Assembly: GCA_029266615.1 (NCBI GenBank)
Contig: JAQSWN010000011.1
Span: forward strand, 1 to 53,344
Direction: 5' to 3'
From: Polyangiaceae bacterium
GTDB lineage: Bacteria; Myxococcota_A; Polyangia; Polyangiales; Polyangiaceae
DNA length: 53,344 bases
Both the position numbers and the translations under genes were made by a program. Under the pieces are notes generated by a model. That model made no database searches and had not been told where the DNA came from. It was given only the letters and a program-made list of their open reading frames with translations. This document shows positions 34,562 through 44,114 of this stretch, piece after piece. Positions within the stretch are counted from its first letter, which is position 1. The number at the start of each line of letters is the position of its first letter.

Positions 34562-34873
34562 CTATCGAGGGTCCGCCACGGCACGAGCCAAATCGGGATC
34601 TCGGTCCAAGCCCGTGCAGCGAAGCGCGACTTCCAGCTCTTTGCGGATTCCTGCAATCTCGACCGACAAGCCCTTTTGTCGCGCTTCTCGCACGAACGCG
34701 AGCAAGAGCTGCAGCGCCACGATACCTACCCGGTGCACCTCACTCGCATCAATGGTAACGCGGCCTCCAGCGGCGAGCGCCTCCAGCAAGTCCTGGCGGA
34801 GCGACTCCGGCTCGTGCACGATCAGGTCCGGCGGGAGCTCGATGGTGCGGGTGGCAGGTTTCGTGGTGGACAC
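34562..34873 (-). CDS. STAS-domain protein without a phosphorylatable serine
   Basis: 103 residues, GTG start. The STAS pattern is clear: VTIDASEVHRVGIVALQLLLAF and LSVEIAG. In SpoIIAA-type proteins the loop is D-S-x-G; here it is HRVGIVAL, so the usual Ser/Thr acceptor is absent. STAS genes of this kind often lie next to cheA in large chemotaxis clusters. Whether it joins the operon is unclear because 195 bases intervene before cheA. No signal peptide or membrane segment. Confidence 0.75.
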   Translation of the reverse strand: MSTTKPATRTIELPPDLIVHEPESLRQDLLEALAAGGRVTIDASEVHRVGIVALQLLLAFVREARQKGLSVEIAGIRKELEVALRCTGLDRDPDLARAVADPR

Positions 34874-34996
34874 TCTTCGCCCAACGGCCAGGGTCGTCGT
34901 CGCTTGAGGGCGACCGGCACCTGAACACGCGCTCCGCTAGCAGTACAAGTCTGGGAGTCCGAACCGCACCAGCATGCGATCGGACGCGTCACTGCT

Positions 34997-35602
34997 TCAG
35001 CGTAAAGACTGGGCTCTGGTTGGCAAAGGCTTACACGCCCAGCGGCGCGACTCCTGATCGTAGCCACAAACGAGGTCGTCCGGGCAGTCGAAGCCGTGGG
35101 CGCACTCGTCGTTCTCCCCATGGCAAGCGTTGTCGGCCACGGGCAAAACCTCACTCTTACAGCCGTAGCCCCCGCAACCGCCCAGGTCCTGACAGGTAGG
35201 GCGGAAGGACACCAAGGACTCCACCACGTAGAGCTCCCGATTGGAGTCGAGCGCCTCGCGCGCGATGGTGACGATCTCCGTCAGCAGGCCAGCGCATTCT
35301 TCCGCGGAGTTTTCGCCGAAAGCAGGCGCTTTTTCTAAGCTGCGGGCCCTCAGCTCTTCCGGGTTGGCACTGAGGTAGGTGGCGCACATGGCCTGAAAAG
35401 GCCTCGTTCGGCAACCGAGAGGTCGCGACGGCAGCTCGCAAACGTGGCCCGCCGGGGGCGAGCCCTCCACGTGGATGAGCTCCGAGCTCGCCGGCGGCGC
35501 CCTCCCCGGCTCTCGCGGCCGCGTCGGACATTCAAACGCGAACGCGAAGCTGGCTAGGCACCCTGCCAATGCGAATGCGGTGGCTGGGGGCCTCAGTTTC
35601 AT
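34997..35602 (-). CDS. Cys-rich exported protein, function unknown
   Basis: 201 residues from the ATG at 35602 (MKLRPPATAFALAGC). The N-terminus is a short hydrophobic leader; lipidation at Cys15 (FALAGC) is possible, otherwise cleavage after AFA. The mature part has about 14 cysteines, many in C-x(2-4)-C pairs (CGGYGCKSE, CPDDLVCGYD), so a disulphide-rich fold outside the cytoplasm is likely. The open frame upstream of the ATG lacks a signal and is basic. Divergent from the lipoprotein at 35799 over 196 bases. Confidence 0.6.
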   Translation of the reverse strand: MKLRPPATAFALAGCLASFAFAFECPTRPREPGRAPPASSELIHVEGSPPAGHVCELPSRPLGCRTRPFQAMCATYLSANPEELRARSLEKAPAFGENSAEECAGLLTEIVTIAREALDSNRELYVVESLVSFRPTCQDLGGCGGYGCKSEVLPVADNACHGENDECAHGFDCPDDLVCGYDQESRRWACKPLPTRAQSLR

Positions 35603-35798
35603 TTCGTCCGTTTTGCCGGAAGGCCGAAGAATTGCGACGATTCTCAGGAGCTTCGTGCGGCTCCGGCCGACGCGAGCGTGCACGCAAGACGCTGCGAGAA
35701 GGCTCAACGTCACTTAGTACACATCGTCGAAACCGAGCCGCCACGCGCCGCGGGTAGGTTGGCTGCGTTTCGCCACCACGGCGGACTGTGCGGCCCCG

Positions 35799-36440
35799 AT
35801 GCTCACCCTTGTTCTGCGCCGGCTCCCTTTCTTCTTCGCTCTCTCCGCTTGCGCGTGCAGCGGCGCTGCGTTGCCCCCGGCCGAGCGCGCGCCTTCGCGA
35901 GAGCTGGTCGCCATCGCATCGACGGAAGCGGAGCCATTGCCTGCACCATTGCCGCTGGATCCGTACGCCCCTACCCGCACGTCACCGACCGAGTACAGCT
36001 GGCAGCGCGCGCAACGCGCCGATTGCGCGTCCCGAGCGCCGCTGCGCTTCGAGGGCTCGCACGCGGAGTTCCCCCTCATTCCGGACGAGCCCGAGCTCGA
36101 CGAAGCGCCGGACACGTGGGGCACCGGAACGCCCGCGCAGACCACGGTCCAACGCTCGCCCAAGAGCGCCGATCAGGTCGTCGCGGACATGCGCCCTCGC
36201 TTACGACGCTGCTTTTCCAGTTGGCTGGAGCGCGGTAGCTACGATGAAGCCAGCGTGCGCTTCGCAGTGCAGATTGACTGCGGTGGAGACGTCGGGGCGG
36301 TGACGGCGAGGTCCAGCGGCGTGGACCCAGCAACCGTGACGTGCTTGTTCGGTGTCGTCGCGCAGGCTTCGTTCGAATCGCCCCGCACGGGGCAAGCGAC
36401 CCTCCACATCCCGGTCGTCTTCAAGAACGCCGGACGCTGA
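35799..36440 (+). CDS. Lipoprotein with AgmX/TonB-like C-terminal domain
   Basis: 213 residues. Signal peptide ends ALSACACSG; Cys18 is the lipidated residue. The C-terminal ~80 residues (RPRLRRCFSSWLERGSYDE...GVDPATVTCLFGVVAQASFESP) follow the TonB-like tail pattern also seen in the zinc-ribbon protein at 7136: a Cys after the first helix, a strand with repeated V/A, then a second Cys in the TC[LI] segment. The two cysteines probably pair. It is likely an envelope protein. Confidence 0.65.
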   Translation: MLTLVLRRLPFFFALSACACSGAALPPAERAPSRELVAIASTEAEPLPAPLPLDPYAPTRTSPTEYSWQRAQRADCASRAPLRFEGSHAEFPLIPDEPELDEAPDTWGTGTPAQTTVQRSPKSADQVVADMRPRLRRCFSSWLERGSYDEASVRFAVQIDCGGDVGAVTARSSGVDPATVTCLFGVVAQASFESPRTGQATLHIPVVFKNAGR

Positions 36441-36958
36441 GCGCCTCATCCCGCTCAGCGACACCCTTCCTCGGGGGCTCGCGGATGCGATCGTTCTCGG
36501 ATGGTGCTCCCTCATCACGCCTCGCGCTAATCGCCTCGCGTGAAAAGTGTTCGCCTCGAAAAAGAGGCACCTCTGTTCACTCGCAACGCAGTCGCAGGCG
36601 TAAACGAATTTCGCCAATGATTTCGAGAGCAGCGCCCCTCGAAGCCGATCAGTCGCATCGGTGACCATCTCCAGAAGCACGGCCTTGCATTATCACCGCT
36701 GCGACTAAGTCTTGGTGCGCAAGCGTGAGCCCGGAATCGTTCCGCAAATTTGGTCCAGACCGCGACATCGTCCCGAGTCTCGAACACCCCTTCGCCTTTT
36801 GAATTTCGACCGCGCGTCTCTGGGCGGAGGGTGCGGATCCCCACCACGTCACGGATCCACGCGGGCGCGGTTCGGTGATGACCGTTGCGAGGGAGGGTTG
36901 AGCCGGAGCCGAGCGCGATGAAATGGACGCGCCCTGCTACGAGGTGGCGCCCTCACCA
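36441..36958. other. 518-base gap between convergent genes
   Basis: Lower G+C in places than the neighbours (for example 36590-36640 and 36715-36800). On the minus strand a frame running about 36890-36660 reads PAWIRDVVGIRTLRPE then DDVAVWTKFAERFRAH, which looks protein-like but has no start with a convincing context and breaks off. It may be a decayed gene. No tRNA, repeat or terminator recognised. Confidence 0.4.
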
Positions 36959-37900
36959 TCAAGGCGGTTCGATCAAGGTGCTCGAAATGACCGCGTCGTC
37001 CACGTACACGGTGGAGATGGGGGGAGTCAGTTTCGCGCCGCCATTGCCGATGACCCAGTAGACGGGCTGAGCCTCGGGAGGTGACGCGGCGTTCGTGAGC
37101 TCGAAGACGCGCGCGCCGTTCAACCAGACGATGAGGTGACTGGGCTCGTCGTACGATTGCTCAAGGTAGGCTTGAAGCTGGAACCACTCCTCAATTGGGA
37201 CGATGGGCGGCGGAGACGGCGCGGCGGTGGTCTTGCCACTCACGTGATCGTAGAGCGAGAGGGTAAGCTCGTCTGCGTCCGTGCGCGTGAGGTTGACGGA
37301 CCACAAGTCCTGGCTCGCATTGCGATCCTTGACGGCGCGAAACAAGAAGATGGACCACCATGCGCTGGGGATGTGGTCCTCCGCGAGGTTGAACCAAGCG
37401 CTGTAGTAGCCCTCGCGCGTCTCGATGCGGCGGTAGAGGCGGGCGATTTGTCCGGCGCCGGTGTCGGCGGCGGTGTCAATCGTCGCCTGGGCCGAGCCGT
37501 TCCCAGAGTGTGCCGGCTCGCTGACATAAGCGGGCGATTCGCCGTCGGCGTAGTAGCCGCCGGCGTCCGCGTCCGGGCCTTCGTCCCACTCGACGAGCGA
37601 GCCCGCTTCGTGGTCCGCAGACCAGAGGATGCCGTCGTCCGGCTCGCCCCCCGCACCGGCTCCACCCGCCATGCCCGCGTCCCCTCCGAGCTCGCCCGTG
37701 CCGCCACCGCCAACGGTCGCTCCTCCCGCGCCGGCAGGCGATGGCCCGGAGCCGCCGGTCGCCCCGGTGCCTCCCTCGGAGACTCGGTACTTGCTGCCGA
37801 TGACGACGTTGGGGTCGCAGCCAACCACGCCGCACGCGAGCGCGAGCGCGAGAGAGCCGCGCGATAACTTTCTGCAAGGGGCCGAGGGTGAAACGATCAC
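36959..37900 (-). CDS. Lipoprotein with Gly-rich linker and concanavalin-like domain (putative)
   Basis: 313 residues. Signal peptide ends CGVVGCDPN with Cys28 lipidated. A Gly-rich linker spans about 42-86, like that of the protein at 18508. The remaining ~220 residues alternate in a jelly-roll-like way (ILWSADHEAGSLVEWDE, YYSAWFNLAEDH, FQLQAYLEQSYD, LIVWLNGARVFEL), resembling concanavalin-like folds of polysaccharide lyases and glucanases of other myxobacteria. Carbohydrate binding or cleavage is possible; no catalytic residues can be assigned from sequence alone. Confidence 0.7.
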   Translation of the reverse strand: MIVSPSAPCRKLSRGSLALALACGVVGCDPNVVIGSKYRVSEGGTGATGGSGPSPAGAGGATVGGGGTGELGGDAGMAGGAGAGGEPDDGILWSADHEAGSLVEWDEGPDADAGGYYADGESPAYVSEPAHSGNGSAQATIDTAADTGAGQIARLYRRIETREGYYSAWFNLAEDHIPSAWWSIFLFRAVKDRNASQDLWSVNLTRTDADELTLSLYDHVSGKTTAAPSPPPIVPIEEWFQLQAYLEQSYDEPSHLIVWLNGARVFELTNAASPPEAQPVYWVIGNGGAKLTPPISTVYVDDAVISSTLIEPP

Positions 37901-38016
37901 GAGCCGACCCTTGAAGGATGGCGGGCTTGGCCCGAAGCTTCAAGCCGCCCGATCCAGCCATGGGCGCGAGCAGTTTTGCCCGCGCCCTGGCGCACCCTGG
38001 CCGCGTGAAGCGCTGA

Positions 38017-39693
38017 TCAGTCGATCTTCAGCTTGCGATACTTGATGCGGGTCGGGCGATCCGCGTCCGCCCCGAGGCGACGCTTCCGGTCCTCTTCGTA
38101 GGCTTGATAGTTGCCCTCGAACCAAACCGCGCGACTGTCGCCCTCGAACGCGAGGATGTGGGTGGCGATTCGATCCAAAAACCAGCGATCGTGGCTGATA
38201 ACGACGGCGCAACCCGGGAAGCCCAGGAGCGCTTCCTCCAGCGCGCGCAGCGTGTCTACGTCCAAGTCGTTGGTCGGCTCGTCCAAGAGCAGCAGGTTGC
38301 CGCCTTCCTTGAGGAGCTTGGCGAGGTGGACGCGGTTGCGCTCTCCGCCCGAAAGCGAGCCGACCTTCTTCTGCTGATCGCTACCCTTGAAGCCGAACCA
38401 GCCGCAGTACGCGCGCGACGAAACCTCGCGCTTACCGAGGAGCAGCTTTTCCTCGCCGCCGGTGATGACCTGCCACACGTTTTGGTCCACGCCGAGCGCG
38501 CTGCGTGACTGGTCCACGTACGCGATTTTGACGGTGTCTCCGATTTTGAGCGCGCCGCCGTCCGGCTGTTCCTCGCCGACGAGCATGCGAAACAGCGTCG
38601 TTTTACCGGCGCCGTTCGGGCCAATGACGCCGACGATGCCGCTGCGCGGCAGGCGGAAGCTGAAGTCGTCGAGCAACAGCCGATCTCCGAAGCCTTTTCT
38701 GAGCTTGTCGGCCTCGATGACCAAGTCGCCCAGGCGGGGGCCGGGCGGAATGCCGATTTCGGTCGGATCGCTGGGACCTTTGCTGGACTTGTCCAGCAGG
38801 TCTTCGTACGCCGCGAGGCGCGCTTTACTCTTGGCCTGACGAGCGCGCGGCGAGGCGCGTACCCAGTCGAGCTCTTGCTTGAGCTTGCGCTGCCGAGCGC
38901 TCTCTTGCTTCTCTTCTTGCGCGAGGCGCGCGGACTTTTGCTCCAACCAGCCGGAGTAGTTCCCCTTGAACGGGTAACCCTTGCCGCGATCCAGCTCCAA
39001 AATCCACTCCGCGACGTCGTCCAAAAAGTAGCGATCGTGGGTGACGGCCACGACCGTGCCGGCGTAGTCCTTGAGGAAGAGCTCGAGCCAAGCCACGGAT
39101 TCCGCGTCCAAGTGGTTGGTGGGCTCGTCCAAGAGCAGCATGTCCGGCCGCGACAGCAGGATGCGCGCGAGCGCGACGCGACGCTTTTCGCCGCCGGAGA
39201 GCTTGTCGATCTCGGCTTCGTTCGGCGGGAGGCGCAGCGCGTCCATCGCCATCTCCACGCGCGAGTCCAAGTTCCACGCGTCGATGGCGTCGATGCGATC
39301 TTGAAGTGCGGCTTGCTTCTCGAGCACTCGCGTCATCTCGTCGTCGGACATGGGCTCGCCGAGGCTCATGCTCACGGCTTCGAACTCGGTGACGAGGCCG
39401 CGAATGTCGGCGACGGACTCGTCCAGCGCTTCCTTCACGGTTTTGTGGCCGCCCAGGTCCGGCTCTTGCGCGAAGTAGCCGATCTTCGTGCCCGGATACG
39501 GCTTGGCCTCGCCGATGAACTCTTTGTCCACGCCGGCCATGATGCGAAGTAGCGAGCTCTTGCCGGAGCCATTCGTACCGATGACGCCGATCTTGGCGCC
39601 CGGGTAAAAGGCGAGCGTGATGTCCTCGAGCACGCGCTTTTCCGGAGGGTGAACGCGCGTGACGTTCTGCATCGTGAAGATGAACTCGGGCAT
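38017..39693 (-). CDS. ettA: Energy-dependent translational throttle protein EttA (ABC-F)
   Basis: 558 residues, typical EttA length and ending in KYRKLKID. Two ABC modules: Walker [10 protein letters not shown] and GPNGAGKT; signatures [15 protein letters not shown] and [15 protein letters not shown]; Walker [13 protein letters not shown] and [12 protein letters not shown]. The interdomain linker ([23 protein letters not shown]) matches EttA and the first strands ([14 protein letters not shown]) are EttA-like. It binds the ribosomal E site and gates the first peptide bonds according to the ATP/ADP ratio. Confidence 0.96.
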   Translation of the reverse strand: MPEFIFTMQNVTRVHPPEKRVLEDITLAFYPGAKIGVIGTNGSGKSSLLRIMAGVDKEFIGEAKPYPGTKIGYFAQEPDLGGHKTVKEALDESVADIRGLVTEFEAVSMSLGEPMSDDEMTRVLEKQAALQDRIDAIDAWNLDSRVEMAMDALRLPPNEAEIDKLSGGEKRRVALARILLSRPDMLLLDEPTNHLDAESVAWLELFLKDYAGTVVAVTHDRYFLDDVAEWILELDRGKGYPFKGNYSGWLEQKSARLAQEEKQESARQRKLKQELDWVRASPRARQAKSKARLAAYEDLLDKSSKGPSDPTEIGIPPGPRLGDLVIEADKLRKGFGDRLLLDDFSFRLPRSGIVGVIGPNGAGKTTLFRMLVGEEQPDGGALKIGDTVKIAYVDQSRSALGVDQNVWQVITGGEEKLLLGKREVSSRAYCGWFGFKGSDQQKKVGSLSGGERNRVHLAKLLKEGGNLLLLDEPTNDLDVDTLRALEEALLGFPGCAVVISHDRWFLDRIATHILAFEGDSRAVWFEGNYQAYEEDRKRRLGADADRPTRIKYRKLKID

Positions 39694-39728
39694 GCGACTT
39701 CATTAGTCGAGCGCGCGAGCGCAATCAA

Positions 39729-40802
39729 TTAGCTCGCGACGGCGCGCAGCTGTTGGGGCGGGATGACGTCGCCGGCGACGAAGGCGCGACGTAGCTTCTG
39801 AACGTCCTTCAGACCGGACGGCAGCTGCGCGGCCGCGAACGCCTCCGCGAGCAAGCGCCGCTCCGGACGCACCAAGCGGCCGTCCAAAATGGCGGAGATG
39901 GCGAGTACGCGAAGCACCGTGCGGCGCGCGGCGTCCGACAGAGACGGCAGCGTCTTGAGAAAGACGTCCGAGTCGTCCAGCTCCAAGCCCTCGGCGGGCT
40001 CGCCGATGCGGTCTCTAAGGGCACGGAGCATCGCGACGTGATTCGGGTGCAGCTCACGGGTGCGCACGACGCAGCTCGCCACCGCGCGGTGTAGCGCCGC
40101 AGCTACGTCGGGCGCCGGTGGGGGCCCGCCTACCAACACGGCGTCCAGCATCTCCGCGGCCGCGGACGGCCCCATGACGCGGATGCGGGCTTCACGCAGC
40201 ACCGCCCAGCACACCAAGCCGTTCCACAGCCCGTTGATGGGGATCGCGGTGAACGCGAGGAGGTAGCGCGAAGCGATGCGCGGCAAGACGCCGGCCACCA
40301 CCTGTTTGAAGACGAAGTTCGTGACGGAAATTTTGAGCTTGTAGACCGCGGAGGCGAAAATGAGCTGCCACCTGCTGGCTTCTCGATGCGGATCGACGCC
40401 CATCACCGGCTCGGGTGGGTTCGGCAGCTCGAGGGCGGCGCGCGCCAGTGCCAGCGCTACTTCCTCGCTGTCTTCCTTATCGAGCGTGAGGCCGGCTACC
40501 GCGGAGAGCTTCGAAACCGATCGCAAGCCGTCCCAGCCCAAGTAGCCGACCTCGATGATCGCGAACACGACCGCGCCGGTGCCGAACACGGCCCAGTACG
40601 GCGCGCGCTCGTGCCACTCGGGCATGGCGGTGTGCACACCGAAGCGACGCGAGGCGTACAGGTCCACCAAGCCGGTCGCGACCCCGTTGAGCACCCCGGC
40701 CAGGACTGCGCGCAGGACGGCTCCCCGCGCCACCCGCTGCAGGCCCGCGCGCTCGGTCACATTCAAGACGTGAATCGGGTCCTCCGCCGACGCGGCGCTC
40801 AC
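39729..40802 (-). CDS. Membrane protein with TerB-like C-terminal domain, function unknown
   Basis: 357 residues, GTG start. Hydrophobic segments near 28-46 and 70-88 and a further amphipathic region at 155-200 suggest membrane association. The last ~100 residues (TVLRVLAISAILDGRLVRPERRLLAEAF) resemble TerB-like helical domains, with the characteristic acidic-rich start of a helix after LDG. It might belong to the LBF_2804-type uncharacterised family, which I recall only loosely. It sits between ettA (35 bases) and pntB (78 bases), same strand. Confidence 0.6.
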   Translation of the reverse strand: MSAASAEDPIHVLNVTERAGLQRVARGAVLRAVLAGVLNGVATGLVDLYASRRFGVHTAMPEWHERAPYWAVFGTGAVVFAIIEVGYLGWDGLRSVSKLSAVAGLTLDKEDSEEVALALARAALELPNPPEPVMGVDPHREASRWQLIFASAVYKLKISVTNFVFKQVVAGVLPRIASRYLLAFTAIPINGLWNGLVCWAVLREARIRVMGPSAAAEMLDAVLVGGPPPAPDVAAALHRAVASCVVRTRELHPNHVAMLRALRDRIGEPAEGLELDDSDVFLKTLPSLSDAARRTVLRVLAISAILDGRLVRPERRLLAEAFAAAQLPSGLKDVQKLRRAFVAGDVIPPQQLRAVAS

Positions 40803-40880
40803 GGCGTTGCGACGAAGAAAGTCACTTCCGATTCGGTCGAGACGAGGAGGAATGCTCCCCCTTTACCAGAAGCCTCTCGC

Positions 40881-42305
40881 CTATGCCGCCGCCGAGCTGC
40901 CTTCGCTGCGCAAATCGGTCAAAATGGCGTCGACGTTCTTCTTGGCGTCGCCGAAGAGCATGCGCGTGCCTTCTTTGAAGAAGAGCGGATTTTCGACGCC
41001 AGCGTAGCCGCTCGCCATGCTGCGCTTCATCACGATCGTGGCCTTGCTCTTCCAAACCTCCAGCACCGGCATGCCGTAGATGGGGCTGGACGAGTCGTCC
41101 AGGGCCCCCGGGTTCACAATGTCGTTCGCGCCGATGACGAGCACGACGTCCGTCTCCGGGAAGTCCTCGTTGATCTCGTCCATCTCCAGCACGATGTCGT
41201 ACGGCACCTTGGCTTCCGCTAGCAGCACGTTCATGTGGCCGGGGAGGCGCCCGGCGACCGGATGAATCGCGAAGCGCACGTTGGCGCCGCGCTTGCGGAG
41301 GAGCTGCGCGATCTCGAAGAGCGGGTACTGCGCCTGAGCGACGGCCATGCCGTAGCCCGGCACCACCACGATGTTCTTGGCCGCGCGAAGGAGCGTCGCC
41401 GTTTCCGGTGCGGTGACGCTGGTGACCTCCCCTTGCGGCTCGCCCGACGCTTTGGCGGGCTTGGCGCCTTCGTCCGCCCCGAAGCCACCGAATATCACGC
41501 TCAGGAACGAGCGGTTCATGGCCCTGCACATGATGTAGCTCAGGATCGCGCCGCTCGAGCCGACGAGCGCGCCGGTGATGATGAGCAAGTCGTTACTGAG
41601 CATGAATCCGGCCGCCGCCGCTGCCCAACCGGAGTAACTGTTGAGCATGGAGACGACGACGGGCATGTCTGCTCCGCCGATGGCCATGACCAGGTGCACA
41701 CCGATGAAGCAGGCGACGCCGGTCATGACCAAGAGCGGCGTGAGGCCTTGCTCGACTGGCTTGTTCACGAAGTGAATCGCGAGCACCACGCACAGGGCGA
41801 CGAGGCCCGCGTTGAGCGCATGCCGTCCCGGGAGAAGTAGCGGCTTGCTGCGCAGCGTGCCGCGGAGCTTGAAGAAGGCGATGATCGAGCCCGTGAACGT
41901 GAGCGCGCCGACGAACACACCGACGAAGATCTCGATTTCGTGCAGCAGCTGCTCCGTAGGCGACGGCGCGACGTGGCCGCCCAGGTAGCTCGCGATGCCG
42001 ACCAGCACCGCGGCCAAGCCCACGAAGCTGTGCAGCACCGCGACCAGCTCCGGCATGCTGGTCATCGGCACGCGCGACGCGAGCAGCGCGCCGATACCCG
42101 CGCCGACCGCGATCGCTGCCGCCAGCAAGCCAAAGCTCGAAACGTGGCCGAGCGCCGTGACCGCGATCGCCAAGAGCATACCGAAGATGCCGAAGCCGTT
42201 ACCGCGCCGGGCGGTAGTCTGGGTACTGAGCCCGCCGAGACTCAGAATGAAGAGCACCCCCGCGACGAGGTAAGAAACCGTGATGAGGCTGGCCGAAAGC
42301 TGCAT
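40881..42305 (-). CDS. pntB: Proton-translocating NAD(P) transhydrogenase, beta subunit
   Basis: 474 residues from the ATG at 42305; a longer open frame upstream is inside pntA and not used. About eight or nine membrane helices occupy the first ~270 residues. The C-terminal NADP(H) domain has [36 protein letters not shown] and [16 protein letters not shown]. The complex uses the proton gradient to reduce NADP+ with NADH. Five bases separate it from pntA. Confidence 0.96.
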   Translation of the reverse strand: MQLSASLITVSYLVAGVLFILSLGGLSTQTTARRGNGFGIFGMLLAIAVTALGHVSSFGLLAAAIAVGAGIGALLASRVPMTSMPELVAVLHSFVGLAAVLVGIASYLGGHVAPSPTEQLLHEIEIFVGVFVGALTFTGSIIAFFKLRGTLRSKPLLLPGRHALNAGLVALCVVLAIHFVNKPVEQGLTPLLVMTGVACFIGVHLVMAIGGADMPVVVSMLNSYSGWAAAAAGFMLSNDLLIITGALVGSSGAILSYIMCRAMNRSFLSVIFGGFGADEGAKPAKASGEPQGEVTSVTAPETATLLRAAKNIVVVPGYGMAVAQAQYPLFEIAQLLRKRGANVRFAIHPVAGRLPGHMNVLLAEAKVPYDIVLEMDEINEDFPETDVVLVIGANDIVNPGALDDSSSPIYGMPVLEVWKSKATIVMKRSMASGYAGVENPLFFKEGTRMLFGDAKKNVDAILTDLRSEGSSAAA

Positions 42306-42310
42306 CGCTC

Positions 42311-43864
42311 CTACCTCTGGAACATCTTCAGCATGCGCTGAGTAACGAGGAAGCCGCCGGCGATGTTGATGGTCGCGATGAGCACGGCGATCGCCGACAG
42401 GATCACCACCGGTGAGCCGATGGGCCCTGATATCTGCAGCATACCGCCAACGAGGATGATACCGCTTACGGCGTTGGTGACGCTCATGAGGGGCGTGTGC
42501 AGGGCAGGCGTGACGTTCCACACCACTTGCCAACCGATGAAGCAGGAGAGCACGAACACGGTGAGATGGCCGACGAACGCGGGCGGCGCGAAGGCACCGG
42601 CCAGGAGCAGCGCGAGGAGCGCGGCCAGCACGACCCCGAGCGACGCGCCGGCGCGTTCATCGTGTTTCTTCGGAGCCGGGGGCGGGGTGCTCGGCCCGCG
42701 CTCCTTGCGCTCGAGCGGCTTGGGTGCTTCTTTGCGCGGGGGCGGCCAGAGCAGGGTGCCGTCTTGCAAGACGATGGCGCCGCGCACGACTTCGTCCTCC
42801 AAGTCGATGTGGAAGCTCTTGGCGCCGCCCATGTCGGCCAACAAATGCGTGAGGTTCGAGCCGTACAGCTGGCTCGCGGTGGGCGCCAAGCGACTCGGCA
42901 AATCCACGTAGCCGATGATGGTGACGCCATGCTTTTCGATGACTTGGCCCGGCTGCGTGAGCGAACAGTTGCCGCCCGCCTCCGCGGCCATGTCCACGAC
43001 CACGGAGCCTTGGCGCATCATCTTCACCATGTCTTCGGTGATGAGCACCGGCGCGGGCTTGCCCGGAATGAGCGCGGTCGTAATGATGATGTCCACCTCG
43101 CTCGCCTGCTGGGCGAACAGGGCCATCTCTGCGGCGATGAACTCCTTACTCATCTCCTTCGCGTAACCGCCCGCGCCGCTGCCGTCTTCGTTGAGGCTCA
43201 CGGTCAGAAACTCGGCGCCCATGCTCTGCACCTGCTCGCGCACCTCCGCCCGCGTATCGAAGGCGCGAACGATGGCGCCCAAGCCACGCGCGGCGCCGAT
43301 GGCGGCGAGCCCGGCGACGCCCGCGCCGATGACCAGCACTTTGGCCGGCGGAACCTTGCCAGCGGCGGTCATCTGCCCGGTAAAAAAGCGGCCATAAAAG
43401 CTGGCTGCTTCGATGACGGCCCGGTACCCGGCGATGTTCGCCATCGAGCTCAGCGCGTCCATTTTCTGGGCGCGGGTGATGCGGGGCACCTGGTCGATGG
43501 CGAGCACCGTGGCCTTGCGCTGCGCGAGCCGCTCGATGAGCTCTTGGTTCTTGGCCGGGAAGATGAAGCTGATGAGCCGGCCTCCCTCTCGGAGCAGATC
43601 CGCTTCGTGCTGGCCGAGCTCGGGGTGGTGCTCGGGCGGCTGCACCTTGAGGACCAAGTCCACGTCTTGCCAGACGGGCGTCGCGCTGGCGGCGATGGTG
43701 GCGCCCTGCGCGACGTAGTCGGCATCACGAAACGAAGCGCCGGCGCCGGCGTCCTTTTCGACCAACACCTCGAAGCCGAGCTTGATGAGCCGCCCCACCG
43801 TCTCCGGGGTGGCCGCCACGCGGCGCTCGCCTCGCCTGACCTCTTTCGGAACGCCTACCTTCAT
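42311..43864 (-). CDS. pntA: Proton-translocating NAD(P) transhydrogenase, alpha subunit
   Basis: 517 residues, ATG start. The N-terminal NAD(H)-binding alanine-dehydrogenase-like domain ([40 protein letters not shown]) is followed by a Pro/Arg-rich linker at about 380-405 and four membrane helices, as in E. coli-type PntA where both parts are one chain. GAGGAG (43875-43870) lies five bases before the start codon. Forms a complex with PntB; first gene of the pair. Confidence 0.96.
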   Translation of the reverse strand: MKVGVPKEVRRGERRVAATPETVGRLIKLGFEVLVEKDAGAGASFRDADYVAQGATIAASATPVWQDVDLVLKVQPPEHHPELGQHEADLLREGGRLISFIFPAKNQELIERLAQRKATVLAIDQVPRITRAQKMDALSSMANIAGYRAVIEAASFYGRFFTGQMTAAGKVPPAKVLVIGAGVAGLAAIGAARGLGAIVRAFDTRAEVREQVQSMGAEFLTVSLNEDGSGAGGYAKEMSKEFIAAEMALFAQQASEVDIIITTALIPGKPAPVLITEDMVKMMRQGSVVVDMAAEAGGNCSLTQPGQVIEKHGVTIIGYVDLPSRLAPTASQLYGSNLTHLLADMGGAKSFHIDLEDEVVRGAIVLQDGTLLWPPPRKEAPKPLERKERGPSTPPPAPKKHDERAGASLGVVLAALLALLLAGAFAPPAFVGHLTVFVLSCFIGWQVVWNVTPALHTPLMSVTNAVSGIILVGGMLQISGPIGSPVVILSAIAVLIATINIAGGFLVTQRMLKMFQR

Positions 43865-43869
43865 GATGG

Positions 43870-43875
43870 CTCCTC
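43870..43875 (-). promoter_or_regulatory. Ribosome binding site of pntA
   Basis: GAGGAG on the minus strand with a five-base spacer to the ATG at 43864. One of the stronger SD sequences in the window, where many genes have none. Confidence 0.7.
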
Positions 43876-43891
43876 GATCGGCTGAGGCTCG

Positions 43892-43897
43892 AGTATA
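43892..43897 (-). promoter_or_regulatory. Possible -10 element upstream of pntA
   Basis: TATACT on the minus strand, 27 bases before the pntA start, is a good match to the -10 consensus. No good -35 is found at 16-18 bases, so the assignment is weak. The rest of the 250-base gap 43865-44114 shows nothing recognisable. Confidence 0.25.
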
Positions 43898-44114
43898 GGT
43901 CCGAGCGTATGCGCGTTTAGCCCAAAATCCGTGGCGAATTCACGCGGGGCTGTTTGGTGACGTGACGGCAGGGAAGCGGCTCCGACGGCGCGGCTCCGGC
44001 TGCGTCACAAGCACCCATCCCGGCCAGTCGCAGTACACTTTTCGCCTCGGTTGCCGGGCCGATGCGACGAGCTACGTATCGCCCACCCGGCGTGTAGCAG
44101 CCCCCGGTGCGGGT

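Noticed and set aside
42497..43885. 462-codon plus-strand frame
   Set aside because: Antisense to pntA, which has clear motifs on the minus strand.
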